This document shows positions 43,695-53,189 of a stretch of 64,000 nt of DNA, in pieces. A program made the translations under genes and the position numbers. This DNA is from Rhodoferax_B ferrireducens_A (GTDB lineage Bacteria > Pseudomonadota > Gammaproteobacteria > Burkholderiales > Burkholderiaceae_C), in the NCBI RefSeq assembly GCF_031458075.1, contig NZ_JAVDXT010000001.1, positions 806,001 through 870,000 on the forward strand. Direction: 5' to 3'. Numbering within the stretch: position 1 is the first letter of the stretch; every line of letters begins with the position of its first letter. The notes beneath the pieces were generated by a model. It had not been told where the DNA came from. It saw only the letters and a list, made by a program, of their open reading frames with translations, and ran no database searches.

Positions 43695-46600
43695 ATGCCG
43701 GTGGACTGGGATGACGCTTTTGTATTTCGAACCAATGTTGCAATGGCTCTCCCTCGCACACCGTCAGGCTGGCAAACCGAGATCGTGCGATGCGATGCAG
43801 AGTTCGTGCTGTATAGGGTGCAACAGCCGGATGTCGACGTAACTAGGCTAGCGTTGACGCCGGCCGGCGATTCTCCGGCATTGGCGAGCCTTGGACGACT
43901 CGCTAATGAATATGCTTTGAGAGAGGAACTCGATCCGCAGTGGGCGGTTTGTCCTCTGGAGTTGATTCGCCGAGATGGCCACTCGTTTCTCATGTTGGAG
44001 GACCCCGGTGGGGAACCGCTTGAAGGTCTGCTCGGGCAAGCGATGGAGCCGGGCCTGTTCTTGCGGATTGCGAGCGGTCTGGCGACGGCGCTGGCGCATT
44101 TGCATGCGCAGGGCATCATCCATAAAGACGTCAAGCCCGCCAATGTTCTAGTAGATGCGCGCAGCGGCGCGGTCCATCTGATGGGGTTTGGCATTGCTAG
44201 CCGCCTGCTGCGCGAGCGCCAAGTGCTAGCGTCGCCCGAGGATCTTGCCGGTACGCTGGCCTATATGGCACCCGAGCAGACCGGTCGTATGAACCGCTCT
44301 ATCGATTCCCGTAGCGACCTCTATGCGCTCGGTGTCTCGCTCTACCAAATGCTGACCGGAGTACTGCCGTTTACCGCCGCAGATCCAATTGCGTGGATGC
44401 ATTGCCATCTCGCTCTGCAGGCCACGCCACCCGCCGAGCGTGTGGGCGGTGTTCCGGAGCTGCTGTCGGCCATCGTCATGAAGCTGTTGACCAAGGCGGC
44501 AGAGGAGCGCTACCAGACCGCCGCCGGCCTGGATGCCGATTTGCGTCACTGCTTGTTGCAATGGCAGTCGAAAGGAAAAATCGACATTTTTCCGCTTGGT
44601 CGACACGACGCCTCGGCCCAATTGTTGATCCCAGAGCAACTGTATGGACGAGAGGCTGAGATTGCGCTTCTGGCCGCGGCTTTTGAGCGGGTCGCCGTCG
44701 ATGGCGCACCAGAATTGGTGCTGCTGTCCGGCTATGTTGGTATCGGCAAGTCGGCGTTGGTCGGTGAACTGCACCAGGTGCTGGTACTGCGGCACGCCTT
44801 ATTCGCGGCTGGCAAGTTTGAGCAATACCAGCGCGACATTCCGTACGCCACGCTGGCCCAGGCTTGCCGCACGCTGGTGCGGCAAATCCTCGGCCAGAGC
44901 GAAGCGGAGGTGAGCCGATGGAGAGATGCGCTGCAAGGAGCATTGGGCAAGCATGGGCAGTTGGTCGTAGCACTCATTCCCGAACTTGAGTTCCTGATCG
45001 GAAAGCAGCCTGCTGCGAAAGAGCTGCCGCCGCAGGAGGCGCACACGCGCTTTCAAACGGTGCTGCGGCGCTTCCTGTGCGTATTCGCGCAACCCGAGCA
45101 TCCGCTTGTGCTGTTTCTGGATGACTTGCAATGGATGGATGCGGCGACGCTGGAGCTGCTTGAGCAATTGCTGGCTGATCCGGCAGTGCGTTACCTGCTG
45201 TTGATTGGCGCCTATCGGGATAACGAGGTTGACCCTTTACATCCTTTGGTGCGCTCGTTGGACGCGATGCGTCGGGCAAAGCAAGTGGCGTTGCACGAAA
45301 TCGTGCTCACACCCTTGGCGCTGGGCGACGTAGCACGGCTGCTGGCCGTTACCCTGCACTGCGAGCAGGAACATGTGCGGAGCCTGGCGCAGTTGCTGCA
45401 AGAGAAGACCGGCGGCAATCCATTTTTCACGATCCAGTTCATTTCCGCGCTGGCGGAAGAGAGCATGCTTGCATTCGTGCCAGGCTTAGGCACCTGGACC
45501 TGGGACCTCGACAGCATTCGTGCCAAGGGTTTTACCGACAACGTCGTCGACCTTATGGTGGGCAAGCTGAATCGTCTGTCCTCCGCAGCGCAGGAAGCGT
45601 TAAAACTTTTCGGCTGCTTTGGCAGCAGCGCTACGACCGCCCACTTGAGCCTGATTCGCGGGATACCGGAGGCCGACATCCATGCAGCGCTTTGGGAGGC
45701 GGTTTGTGCAGGGCTAGTGTTTCACTCAGATGGCAGTTATACCTTCCTCCACGATCGCATCCAGGAGGCAGCCTATTCGCTGATTCCGGTCAGTGAGCGC
45801 GCGGCGCAACACCTCAGAATCGGCAGGCTACTCGCGTCGAAAATGGCGCCGAAGGAGATTGAGGAAAAAATCTTCGAAATCGTGAACCAGTTCAACCGTG
45901 GCACCGAACTGATTGTTTTGTCTGGCGAGCGCGAGCGGCTCGCCGAACTCAACCTCTTCGCAGGTAGGCGCGCCAAGGAAGCGACCGCGTATTCTGCCGC
46001 GCTAAAGTACCTTGCGGTAGGTCGTGCATTATTGGTGCAAGACAGTTGGGACCGGTGCTATGGGCTGACCTTCTGGCTCGAGTTCCACCGGGCCGAGTGC
46101 GAGTACCTGACAGGCGATCTGGCCGCGGCGGACGAACACCTTGCGGCGCTGACCGGTTTCGCTGGAGACCACGCCGATTTGGCGGCCGTCACCTGCGCGC
46201 GCATCAACCTCTTCACAACCATTGATCGCAGCGACCGCGCAGTCGAGGCGGGTCTCGACTACCTGTCGCGCGTAGGTGTGCAATGGTCGTCCCATCCGAG
46301 CCGCGACGAGGTGCAGCAGGAATTCGAGCGCATCCGGCAGCAGCTCGGTCAACGTGAGATCGAGGCGCTGATTGATTTGCCCTTGATGGATGATCCCCAT
46401 TCACGCGCGACCATGGATGTGCTCACGACCCTTTTACCGCCGGCCTTGTTCACGGACGAGAATCTATCGGGGCTGGTCGTGGGCCGCATGGCCAACCTCA
46501 GCCTGGAGCACGGCCACAGTGATGGGTCATGTCTCGGATATGCGTGGCTCGGCATGTTCTTGGGACCACGTTTCGGCAATTATCAGGACGGGTTCCGTTT

Positions 46601-49600
46601 TGGAAAATTGGGGTTGGACCTGGTGGATCTGCGCGGACTGGACCGTTTTAAGGCCCGTGTGTACGTGCATTTTGGGAATGTCGTCAATCCGTGGACGCGG
46701 CCGTTCCATACCGGCTGCGCGTGGGTGCGGCGTGCTTTTGATGTTGCCAATGAAAACGGCGATCTAACCTTCTCGTCGTACAGTTGCAATCACTTGATCA
46801 CCAATCTGCTTGCTGGTGGTGAGTTGCTCGACGAAATACAGCGTGAGGCAGAAAATGGGCTTGATTTTGCGCGCAAGGCCCGCTTCGGGCTGGTGGCCGA
46901 TATCCTGACCGGACAGCTGCAGCTGATCCGAACTTTGCGTGGCGTAACCCCCAGTTTTGCCTCCTTCAACGATGCCGAATTCAATGAAGAGCAATTTGAG
47001 CGGCACCTGGAGAGGGATCCACGCCTGGCGATCGCCGCCTGCTGGTATTGGATACGCAAATTGCAGGCACGGTATCTTGCTGGCGACTACGTTGGCGCCC
47101 TAGCTGCAGCCGCGAAGGCGCAGCGCCTGTTATGGACCTCACCGTCGCACATCGAGATGGTTGAATACCATTTTTATGGCGCACTCGCATGTGCTGCACA
47201 CCACAACCAGACCAATCCCGAGGAACGCATTGAGCACCGCGCAGCATTGACCGGCTATTGCAAACAATTGGAGGAATGGGCACAAAACTGTCCCGGGAAT
47301 TTTGGCAATCGGGCGGCACTGGTTTCTGCAGAGATCGCGCGTATCGACGGCCGAGAATTGGATGCGATGCATCTTTACGAGCAAGCAATTCAGTCAGCCC
47401 GCGAGCATGGTTTTATCCAGAATGAGGGACTCGCATGCGAACTGGCCGCTGGGTTCTGCAGCACGCATGGATTCGTTTCCTTTACCGACACTTATCTGCG
47501 GCAAGCACGTGATTGCTATGTGCGCTGGGGTGCGGATGGCAAGGTAGGGCAGCTCGATGAGCGCTATCCGCAGTTGCGCGCGCAAACCGCAGGGGCTTCT
47601 GGCACGCCACTTACCGATGTGACCCAGCTCGATTTGCTGTCGGTCGCCAAGGCTTCGCAAGCCATCTCCGGCCAGATCGTGCTGGACGAACTGGTCGAGA
47701 CCCTCCTGCGTATCGTTATCGAAAATGCGGGTGCCCAGACCGGCACCTTGCTGCTGGTACGCAACGAAGAGCTGTTAGTTGCTGCCGATGCCAGCGTCGA
47801 ACAACAGACGGTACAGGTGCGGTTGTACGCCGGACAGACGCAAGCGCAGGACTCTTTGCCCGCAAGCATGCTCAACTACGTCCGCCGCAGCCGGGAACAG
47901 GTGCTGTTGATGGACGCTGCCGCACCGCACCCATTTTCGACAGACCGTTACTTTATGCATGAGCGCCGCAAGTCCGTGCTGTGCCTACCTATCCTTCGGC
48001 AATCCGCGCTCATAGGTTTGCTTTACTTGGAAAACAATCTTGCCACCCATTCCTTCACGTCAAGCCGTGTAAAAGTACTGGAGCTGTTGGCAAGCCAGGC
48101 TGCCATCTCGCTTGAAAATGCCCAGCTCTTTACCGCTCTTCAACAGGAAAATGCTGAGCGCAAAAGAGCGGAGGCAGCGCTACAAGAACGAAATTCGCGT
48201 ATCCGCCGTCTTGTCGAATCCAACATCATTGGTGTCTTCTTTTTCGATATGCAGGGCGGAATCGGCGAGGCGAACGACGCTTTCTTGCATATTGTGGGGT
48301 ATGACCGCGGAGATCTGCTGTCTGGGGCAATGCAGTGGACCACCCTCACGCCGCCGGCATATTACGCGCTCGATGAACAGAAAGCGGTGGAGCTGCGAAG
48401 AACCGGTACTTGCCCCCCGTACGAAAAGGAATATTTGCACAAGGACGGGCGCTACGTTTCGGTGCTGGTGGGCTCCACGCTCTTCGAAGACTCGCAAGAA
48501 CATGGTGTTGCTTACGTGCTCGACCTGACCGAGCGTAAGCAGGCCGAAGCGGAGCGCACCGCCCGCAAGAATGCCGAGGCAGCCAATGCCGCCAAGAGCG
48601 TCTTCCTTGCCAACATGAGCCATGAATTGCGCACACCGCTTAATGGGATTCTGGGCTACACGCAGCTACTGCAGCGGAACAAGACGTTGGACGAATCGCA
48701 AATTTCGGCACTCGACGTGATTCAGCAAAGTGGCGAGCATTTGTTGACGCTGATCAACGACATTCTGGACTCCGCCAAGATCGACGCTGGCAAGTTGGAT
48801 CTCAATCTGACCGACATGCCATTCATTCGGTTCTTGCGCTTGATTGCCGAGATGATTGCCGTGAAAGCTGCGCAGAAAGACTTGGACTTCCGCTGCGACT
48901 TGGCGCCTGACTTGCCGATGTGCGTAAGGGCTGACGAGAAGCGACTGCGGCAGATCTTGCTCAATCTTCTATCGAATGCGGTCAAATTTACCGATCGTGG
49001 CACAGTCAGTTTTTGTGTGAGCATGTTGGCAACTGGTCGAATATGTTTTGAGGCCCGTGACAGCGGCATTGGCATCGATAGCACCCAGTTGGGCGCCATT
49101 TTCGAGCCGTTCGAGCAAGCCGGGGATATACAGCGTCGGGCCGGCGGTACCGGCCTCGGCCTTGCCATCAGTCGGCAACTGGTGAAATTGATGGGGGGGC
49201 AGATTTACGTCAAGAGCCAAGTAGGCGAAGGCAGCACCTTTTGGTTTGAACTGGATTTACCACGGATCGAGTCAAAAACAGAAGCGGCCAGTGGGCTGCA
49301 GGTCGCCGGCTACCAGGGGCCGCGTAAAAAAATGGGGGTGGTGGCTGATGTCGCAGACAGCCGGGCAGTGGCGGGCGCCATGCTGTATCAACTAGGCTTC
49401 GAAATGGACGTTGCGACCGGTGCGCTCACTCTGCCGCCACAACCGGAAATCGACGATCTTTATCGACTTGCGCGCATGGGGAACATGCAGGATATTCTGC
49501 GTTGGGCAAGCGATTTGGATGATCTTGATGAACGTTATCGACCATTCACCAACCAATTGCGAGTGTTGGCCAAGGGCTATCAGTCCAAGGCCATCCTAAA

Positions 49601-49631
49601 CCTTGCGAAAGTGTTATCTCAGCAGCCATGA
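43695..49631 (+). CDS. Giant hybrid: Ser/Thr-kinase-like / AAA ATPase / GAF / PAS / histidine kinase
   Basis: A 1978-residue protein. Residues ~20-290: eukaryotic-type kinase fold with catalytic-loop HKDVKPAN (His143, Asp145) but MGFG at 163-166 where DFG is expected. From ~315: AAA/NACHT-like ATPase (Walker A GYVGIGKS with Lys352, Walker B VLFLDDLQW). A long helical TPR-like region follows (~650-1290), then GAF (~1320-1470), PAS (~1500-1615), HisKA (SHELRTPL, His1643) and HATPase (NLLSNAVKFT, GTGLGLAIS). The C-terminal ~90 residues form a small helical tail, not a receiver. No signal peptide: a cytoplasmic sensor. First gene of the signalling operon. Confidence 0.93.
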   Translation: MPVDWDDAFVFRTNVAMALPRTPSGWQTEIVRCDAEFVLYRVQQPDVDVTRLALTPAGDSPALASLGRLANEYALREELDPQWAVCPLELIRRDGHSFLMLEDPGGEPLEGLLGQAMEPGLFLRIASGLATALAHLHAQGIIHKDVKPANVLVDARSGAVHLMGFGIASRLLRERQVLASPEDLAGTLAYMAPEQTGRMNRSIDSRSDLYALGVSLYQMLTGVLPFTAADPIAWMHCHLALQATPPAERVGGVPELLSAIVMKLLTKAAEERYQTAAGLDADLRHCLLQWQSKGKIDIFPLGRHDASAQLLIPEQLYGREAEIALLAAAFERVAVDGAPELVLLSGYVGIGKSALVGELHQVLVLRHALFAAGKFEQYQRDIPYATLAQACRTLVRQILGQSEAEVSRWRDALQGALGKHGQLVVALIPELEFLIGKQPAAKELPPQEAHTRFQTVLRRFLCVFAQPEHPLVLFLDDLQWMDAATLELLEQLLADPAVRYLLLIGAYRDNEVDPLHPLVRSLDAMRRAKQVALHEIVLTPLALGDVARLLAVTLHCEQEHVRSLAQLLQEKTGGNPFFTIQFISALAEESMLAFVPGLGTWTWDLDSIRAKGFTDNVVDLMVGKLNRLSSAAQEALKLFGCFGSSATTAHLSLIRGIPEADIHAALWEAVCAGLVFHSDGSYTFLHDRIQEAAYSLIPVSERAAQHLRIGRLLASKMAPKEIEEKIFEIVNQFNRGTELIVLSGERERLAELNLFAGRRAKEATAYSAALKYLAVGRALLVQDSWDRCYGLTFWLEFHRAECEYLTGDLAAADEHLAALTGFAGDHADLAAVTCARINLFTTIDRSDRAVEAGLDYLSRVGVQWSSHPSRDEVQQEFERIRQQLGQREIEALIDLPLMDDPHSRATMDVLTTLLPPALFTDENLSGLVVGRMANLSLEHGHSDGSCLGYAWLGMFLGPRFGNYQDGFRFGKLGLDLVDLRGLDRFKARVYVHFGNVVNPWTRPFHTGCAWVRRAFDVANENGDLTFSSYSCNHLITNLLAGGELLDEIQREAENGLDFARKARFGLVADILTGQLQLIRTLRGVTPSFASFNDAEFNEEQFERHLERDPRLAIAACWYWIRKLQARYLAGDYVGALAAAAKAQRLLWTSPSHIEMVEYHFYGALACAAHHNQTNPEERIEHRAALTGYCKQLEEWAQNCPGNFGNRAALVSAEIARIDGRELDAMHLYEQAIQSAREHGFIQNEGLACELAAGFCSTHGFVSFTDTYLRQARDCYVRWGADGKVGQLDERYPQLRAQTAGASGTPLTDVTQLDLLSVAKASQAISGQIVLDELVETLLRIVIENAGAQTGTLLLVRNEELLVAADASVEQQTVQVRLYAGQTQAQDSLPASMLNYVRRSREQVLLMDAAAPHPFSTDRYFMHERRKSVLCLPILRQSALIGLLYLENNLATHSFTSSRVKVLELLASQAAISLENAQLFTALQQENAERKRAEAALQERNSRIRRLVESNIIGVFFFDMQGGIGEANDAFLHIVGYDRGDLLSGAMQWTTLTPPAYYALDEQKAVELRRTGTCPPYEKEYLHKDGRYVSVLVGSTLFEDSQEHGVAYVLDLTERKQAEAERTARKNAEAANAAKSVFLANMSHELRTPLNGILGYTQLLQRNKTLDESQISALDVIQQSGEHLLTLINDILDSAKIDAGKLDLNLTDMPFIRFLRLIAEMIAVKAAQKDLDFRCDLAPDLPMCVRADEKRLRQILLNLLSNAVKFTDRGTVSFCVSMLATGRICFEARDSGIGIDSTQLGAIFEPFEQAGDIQRRAGGTGLGLAISRQLVKLMGGQIYVKSQVGEGSTFWFELDLPRIESKTEAASGLQVAGYQGPRKKMGVVADVADSRAVAGAMLYQLGFEMDVATGALTLPPQPEIDDLYRLARMGNMQDILRWASDLDDLDERYRPFTNQLRVLAKGYQSKAILNLAKVLSQQP

Positions 49632-49715
49632 TCGCTTAGTGCCTGCCCTTATTGCAAACGAAGAGCACAAGCCTATACTTTTTGTCGTCAATACGTTTAT
49701 TTTTAACAGGCCGTT

Positions 49716-50897
49716 ATGAATACCAGCACGGGTTCTGAGGCGCTAAGACCCGTCATTCTGATCGTGGATGACACACCGGTTAATGTGGCCGTGCTGGCTG
49801 AGCATCTCGTCAGCCATGGTTTTTCGGTGATGGTGGCCCAGGATGGCGAAGAAGGTATTGAGCGTGCGCAATTTGCACCACCGGACCTGATTTTGCTGGA
49901 CGTGATGATGCCGGGAATCGGCGGCTTTGAAACTTGCCGCAAGTTGAAATCACATGGCATCACGAAGGATGTACCCGTCATTTTCATGACCGCCCTGTCT
50001 GACATCAGTGACAAGGTTACCGCCTACAAGCTCGGTGGGGTCGACTACGTGACCAAGCCGTTTCATGCCGAAGAGGTGCTGGCGCGTATCAATACGCATC
50101 TGAGCTTGCAGCTTATGCGGCGGCAACTGTTATCGCAGAATCAGCAGTTGCAACAGGAAATAGCCGTACGTCAAAAAGCCGAGGCGGTGCTGGCGGAACG
50201 TTCGCAGGAGTTGGCCCGTTCCAACGCGGAACTGGAACAGTTGGCTTATGTGGCGTCACATGATCTTCAGGAACCGTTGCGAATGGTGGCGAGCTACCTG
50301 CAGCTGCTAGAGCAGCGCTATGAAGGCAAGCTGGATGCCGAAGCGCATGAATTTATCGGGTTTGCCGTTGACGGCGCCAAGCGCATGCAGGCATTGATTG
50401 ACGATTTGCTGAGTTATTCGCGGGTTGGCACCAAGGCCAAATCCTTACAGGCGATCAATTGCGACGCGGTGCTGAAAGCGGCACTGCTGAGCTTGCGCAT
50501 GGCAATCCAGGAAAGCGGTACACACATTTTGTGTGCCCCAATGCCCGTGGTATTAGGAGACACGGCTCAATTGACGCAAGTGTTTCAGAATCTGCTGGCC
50601 AATGCGATCAAGTTTCGCGGCGCGCAGGCGCCGCTGATCGAGGTGCGGGTTGAATCGGAGAATGAATTCTGGCGCTTTGAAGTGAAGGATAACGGCATCG
50701 GTATTACGCCGGAATACTTCGACCGCATCTTCGTCATGTTCCAGCGTCTGCATAACCGGCGCCAGTATCCCGGCACTGGCATTGGCCTAGCGCTTTGCAA
50801 GAAGATTGTCGAACGACACGGTGGACGAATCTGGGTCGAGTCGGAGCATGGACGGGGTTCTATTTTTAACTTCACTTTGCCAAAAGCACCAGGATAG
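49716..50897 (+). CDS. REC-histidine kinase hybrid
   Basis: The 393-residue protein has an N-terminal receiver (Asp62 in ILLDVMMP, Lys in VTKPFHAEE), a coiled coil (~135-175) and a phytochrome-type histidine kinase (VASHDLQEPLRMV, then NLLANAIKF, DNGIGI and GTGIGLALCKKIVERHGG). It likely accepts phosphate from the giant kinase and signals to the next receiver. No membrane segment. It follows the giant gene by 84 bp and precedes the small receiver by 5 bp. Confidence 0.94.
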   Translation: MNTSTGSEALRPVILIVDDTPVNVAVLAEHLVSHGFSVMVAQDGEEGIERAQFAPPDLILLDVMMPGIGGFETCRKLKSHGITKDVPVIFMTALSDISDKVTAYKLGGVDYVTKPFHAEEVLARINTHLSLQLMRRQLLSQNQQLQQEIAVRQKAEAVLAERSQELARSNAELEQLAYVASHDLQEPLRMVASYLQLLEQRYEGKLDAEAHEFIGFAVDGAKRMQALIDDLLSYSRVGTKAKSLQAINCDAVLKAALLSLRMAIQESGTHILCAPMPVVLGDTAQLTQVFQNLLANAIKFRGAQAPLIEVRVESENEFWRFEVKDNGIGITPEYFDRIFVMFQRLHNRRQYPGTGIGLALCKKIVERHGGRIWVESEHGRGSIFNFTLPKAPG

Positions 50898-50902
50898 ACG
50901 CC

Positions 50903-51349
50903 ATGAACGAAATACAAGGGGTGCGTCCGATCGAGATACTGATGGTCGAAGACAACCCGGGCGACGTCCGGCTGACCCAGGAAGCACTGAAGGATGCGAA
51001 GATATTGAACACGCTGCGGGTAGTGGAGGACGGGGCGGCGGCGCTGGACTACTTGCATCGGCGGGGTGACTATGCCAACGCCCCGCGTCCCGACTTGATT
51101 TTGCTGGACTTGAACCTGCCGAAGAAGAATGGCCGGGAAGTGCTGGAAGACATCAAAGGGGATGAAAACTTGAAGTTAATACCGGTGGTCATACTGACCA
51201 CCTCACACGCCGAGGAAGACGTGGTGCGTGCGTACAGCCTGCATGCGAACTGCTATATCACCAAGCCGGTCGACTTCACGCAGTTCACCAAGATCGTGCG
51301 AACTATTGAGGACTTCTGGCTCAGCATCGTGACACTGCCACCAAGGTAA
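50903..51349 (+). CDS. Stand-alone response regulator (Rcp1-like)
   Basis: The 148-residue single receiver domain carries IEILMVEDNPGD, phospho-acceptor Asp69 in ILLDLNLPKKNG and Lys in YITKPVDF. The VRLTQEAL and KKNGREVLEDIKGD features match Rcp1-type regulators that pair with phytochrome-like kinases. It has no output domain. It lies between the REC-histidine kinase and the REC-GGDEF-EAL gene and is the probable phosphate relay to an unknown partner. Confidence 0.94.
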   Translation: MNEIQGVRPIEILMVEDNPGDVRLTQEALKDAKILNTLRVVEDGAAALDYLHRRGDYANAPRPDLILLDLNLPKKNGREVLEDIKGDENLKLIPVVILTTSHAEEDVVRAYSLHANCYITKPVDFTQFTKIVRTIEDFWLSIVTLPPR

Positions 51350-51353
51350 CGTG

Positions 51354-53162
51354 ATGAGCACTAGCCCCACCAAAATTTTATTGATCGAGGACAACCCAGG
51401 CGATGCCCGGTTGATCCAGTGCATGCTCGAACAGCTGCAAGAACCCGTGTATCTATTGACCTGGGTCGACAACTTGACCGACGGAATAACGCATCTCCAA
51501 AGCCAATCGACGGATGTGTTGCTGTTGGATCTGGGTTTACCTGAAAGCAGTGGATTGGCCACCTTGTTAACCGTGTTTGAGCGGGTCCCAGCCGTGCCCA
51601 CCTTGGTCGTTTTGAGCGGCCTGAGCGACGAGGATATTGCCGTTCAGGCCGTGCAGTCCGGTGCGCAGGACTATCTGGTCAAGGGACATGTCGATTCTGC
51701 TTTGTTGGTGCGCGCCATACGTTATTCCATGGAGCGTAGCCAGGCCAAGCAGGCACTGCGCCAGGCCAATGACGATCTGGAGCGCCGAGTGTTGGAGCGC
51801 ACCGCCGAATTAGCCGCCACGATTGATGCCCTGCATATAGAGATCTCCGAGCGTCAGCAAGCCGAAGAACGCATCCGCTATATGGCCCACCATGATGCAT
51901 TGACCGGGTTGCCCAACCGCGAGTTGCTGGAGGACCGTATCACGCAGGCGATTGCGTATGCACACCGAAATCGCTCGCAGGTGGCGGTGCTTTTCATTGG
52001 TCTGAACTATTTCAAATACATCAACGATTCATTGGGACACAAGAGCGGTGATAGTTTCCTGCAACTGGTTGCGGCTCGCTTGCAAGCAAGTTTGCGCGAA
52101 GGAGATAGTCTGGCCCGCTCCGGCGGCGCCGAGTTTGCGTTGTGTTTGCCATTGTTATCGGGCGCCGGTGATGCCGCACTCGCGGCCCAAAGGGTACTGG
52201 ATGTTTTGGGGCAAACTGTCTTAGTGGATGGTAACGAACTGCATGCGAGTGCCAGCATCGGCATCAGCTTGTATCCGGGTGATGGCACGGATGTCCATAT
52301 TTTGATGCGCGCGGCTGACACTGCTATGAACCATGCCAAGGTGCGCGGTCGAGGGAACTACGAGTTTTTCACCCCCGCACTCAATCAGGCCGCGCAGCAG
52401 CGCCTGGCGTTGGAAAACCAATTGCGGCAAGCCTTGGCTAAAGGCGAGTTTGTGATGCACTACCAGCCTCAGGTAGATATGGGCAACGGCGCCATCCTTT
52501 CATGCGAGGCCTTGTTGCGCTGGCACCTTCCGGGTGCTGAGCCGGTTTCGTGTCCAGATTTCATTTGGATTGCCGAAGAAACCGACTTGATCCTGCCTCT
52601 TGGCGAATGGATATTGCGGGAGGCCTGCCGCCAGCTAAAGCAATGGCAGGATGCCGGTTACTCGCAACTGCGCGTCGCGGTCAATTTGTCCGCACGCCAG
52701 TTTTACCAGCCACACTTCTGCGAACGGATTGCGGCGATTCTCGAAGAAACCGGCCTGAGCGCTTCCAGCCTTGAGTTGGAAATAACGGAGAGTCTCCTGC
52801 TGCAGCGTAGCGACGACGTCCTCGACATTCTTAATCGGCTCTGTCGGATGGGCATACAGCTGACGCTGGATGACTTTGGAACCGGTTACTCCAGTCTGGC
52901 GTATCTGCAGCGCTTTCCGATTCAGGTGTTGAAAATTGACCAATCGTTCGTGCGTGGGATCGGCCAGGACCGTAATGCCACCGCGTTGGTCACCGCGATC
53001 ATTGCAATGGCCCATGGTCTGGATCTGAAAGTCGTGGCCGAGGGCGTCGAAACGACCCAACAGATCGATTTCCTGTTATCCCGCGGCTGCCCCGATGCGC
53101 AAGGTTTTTATTTCAGCAAAGCGGTAGCGGCAGAGGTGTTTATCGGATTGTTGAACCCATGA
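51354..53162 (+). CDS. REC-GGDEF-EAL protein, probable c-di-GMP phosphodiesterase
   Basis: About 602 residues: receiver (Asp59 in LLLDLGLPESSG), coiled coil (~120-165), degenerate GGDEF domain and EAL domain. The GGDEF site reads SGGAEF (257-261) and the metal Asp of DLDGFK is lost (FIGLNYFKYIND), so cyclase activity is unlikely. The EAL domain keeps CEALLRW (Glu385), ITESLL, DDFGTGYSSLAYL, LKIDQSFV and VVAEGVET. Output of the upstream phosphorelay is therefore probably c-di-GMP hydrolysis. ATG 51354 is used (AAGG 7 bases before); a GTG lies 3 bases upstream. Confidence 0.92.
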   Translation: MSTSPTKILLIEDNPGDARLIQCMLEQLQEPVYLLTWVDNLTDGITHLQSQSTDVLLLDLGLPESSGLATLLTVFERVPAVPTLVVLSGLSDEDIAVQAVQSGAQDYLVKGHVDSALLVRAIRYSMERSQAKQALRQANDDLERRVLERTAELAATIDALHIEISERQQAEERIRYMAHHDALTGLPNRELLEDRITQAIAYAHRNRSQVAVLFIGLNYFKYINDSLGHKSGDSFLQLVAARLQASLREGDSLARSGGAEFALCLPLLSGAGDAALAAQRVLDVLGQTVLVDGNELHASASIGISLYPGDGTDVHILMRAADTAMNHAKVRGRGNYEFFTPALNQAAQQRLALENQLRQALAKGEFVMHYQPQVDMGNGAILSCEALLRWHLPGAEPVSCPDFIWIAEETDLILPLGEWILREACRQLKQWQDAGYSQLRVAVNLSARQFYQPHFCERIAAILEETGLSASSLELEITESLLLQRSDDVLDILNRLCRMGIQLTLDDFGTGYSSLAYLQRFPIQVLKIDQSFVRGIGQDRNATALVTAIIAMAHGLDLKVVAEGVETTQQIDFLLSRGCPDAQGFYFSKAVAAEVFIGLLNP

Positions 53163-53189
53163 CATGCCCAGGGTGAAGCCCTTGGCCGA

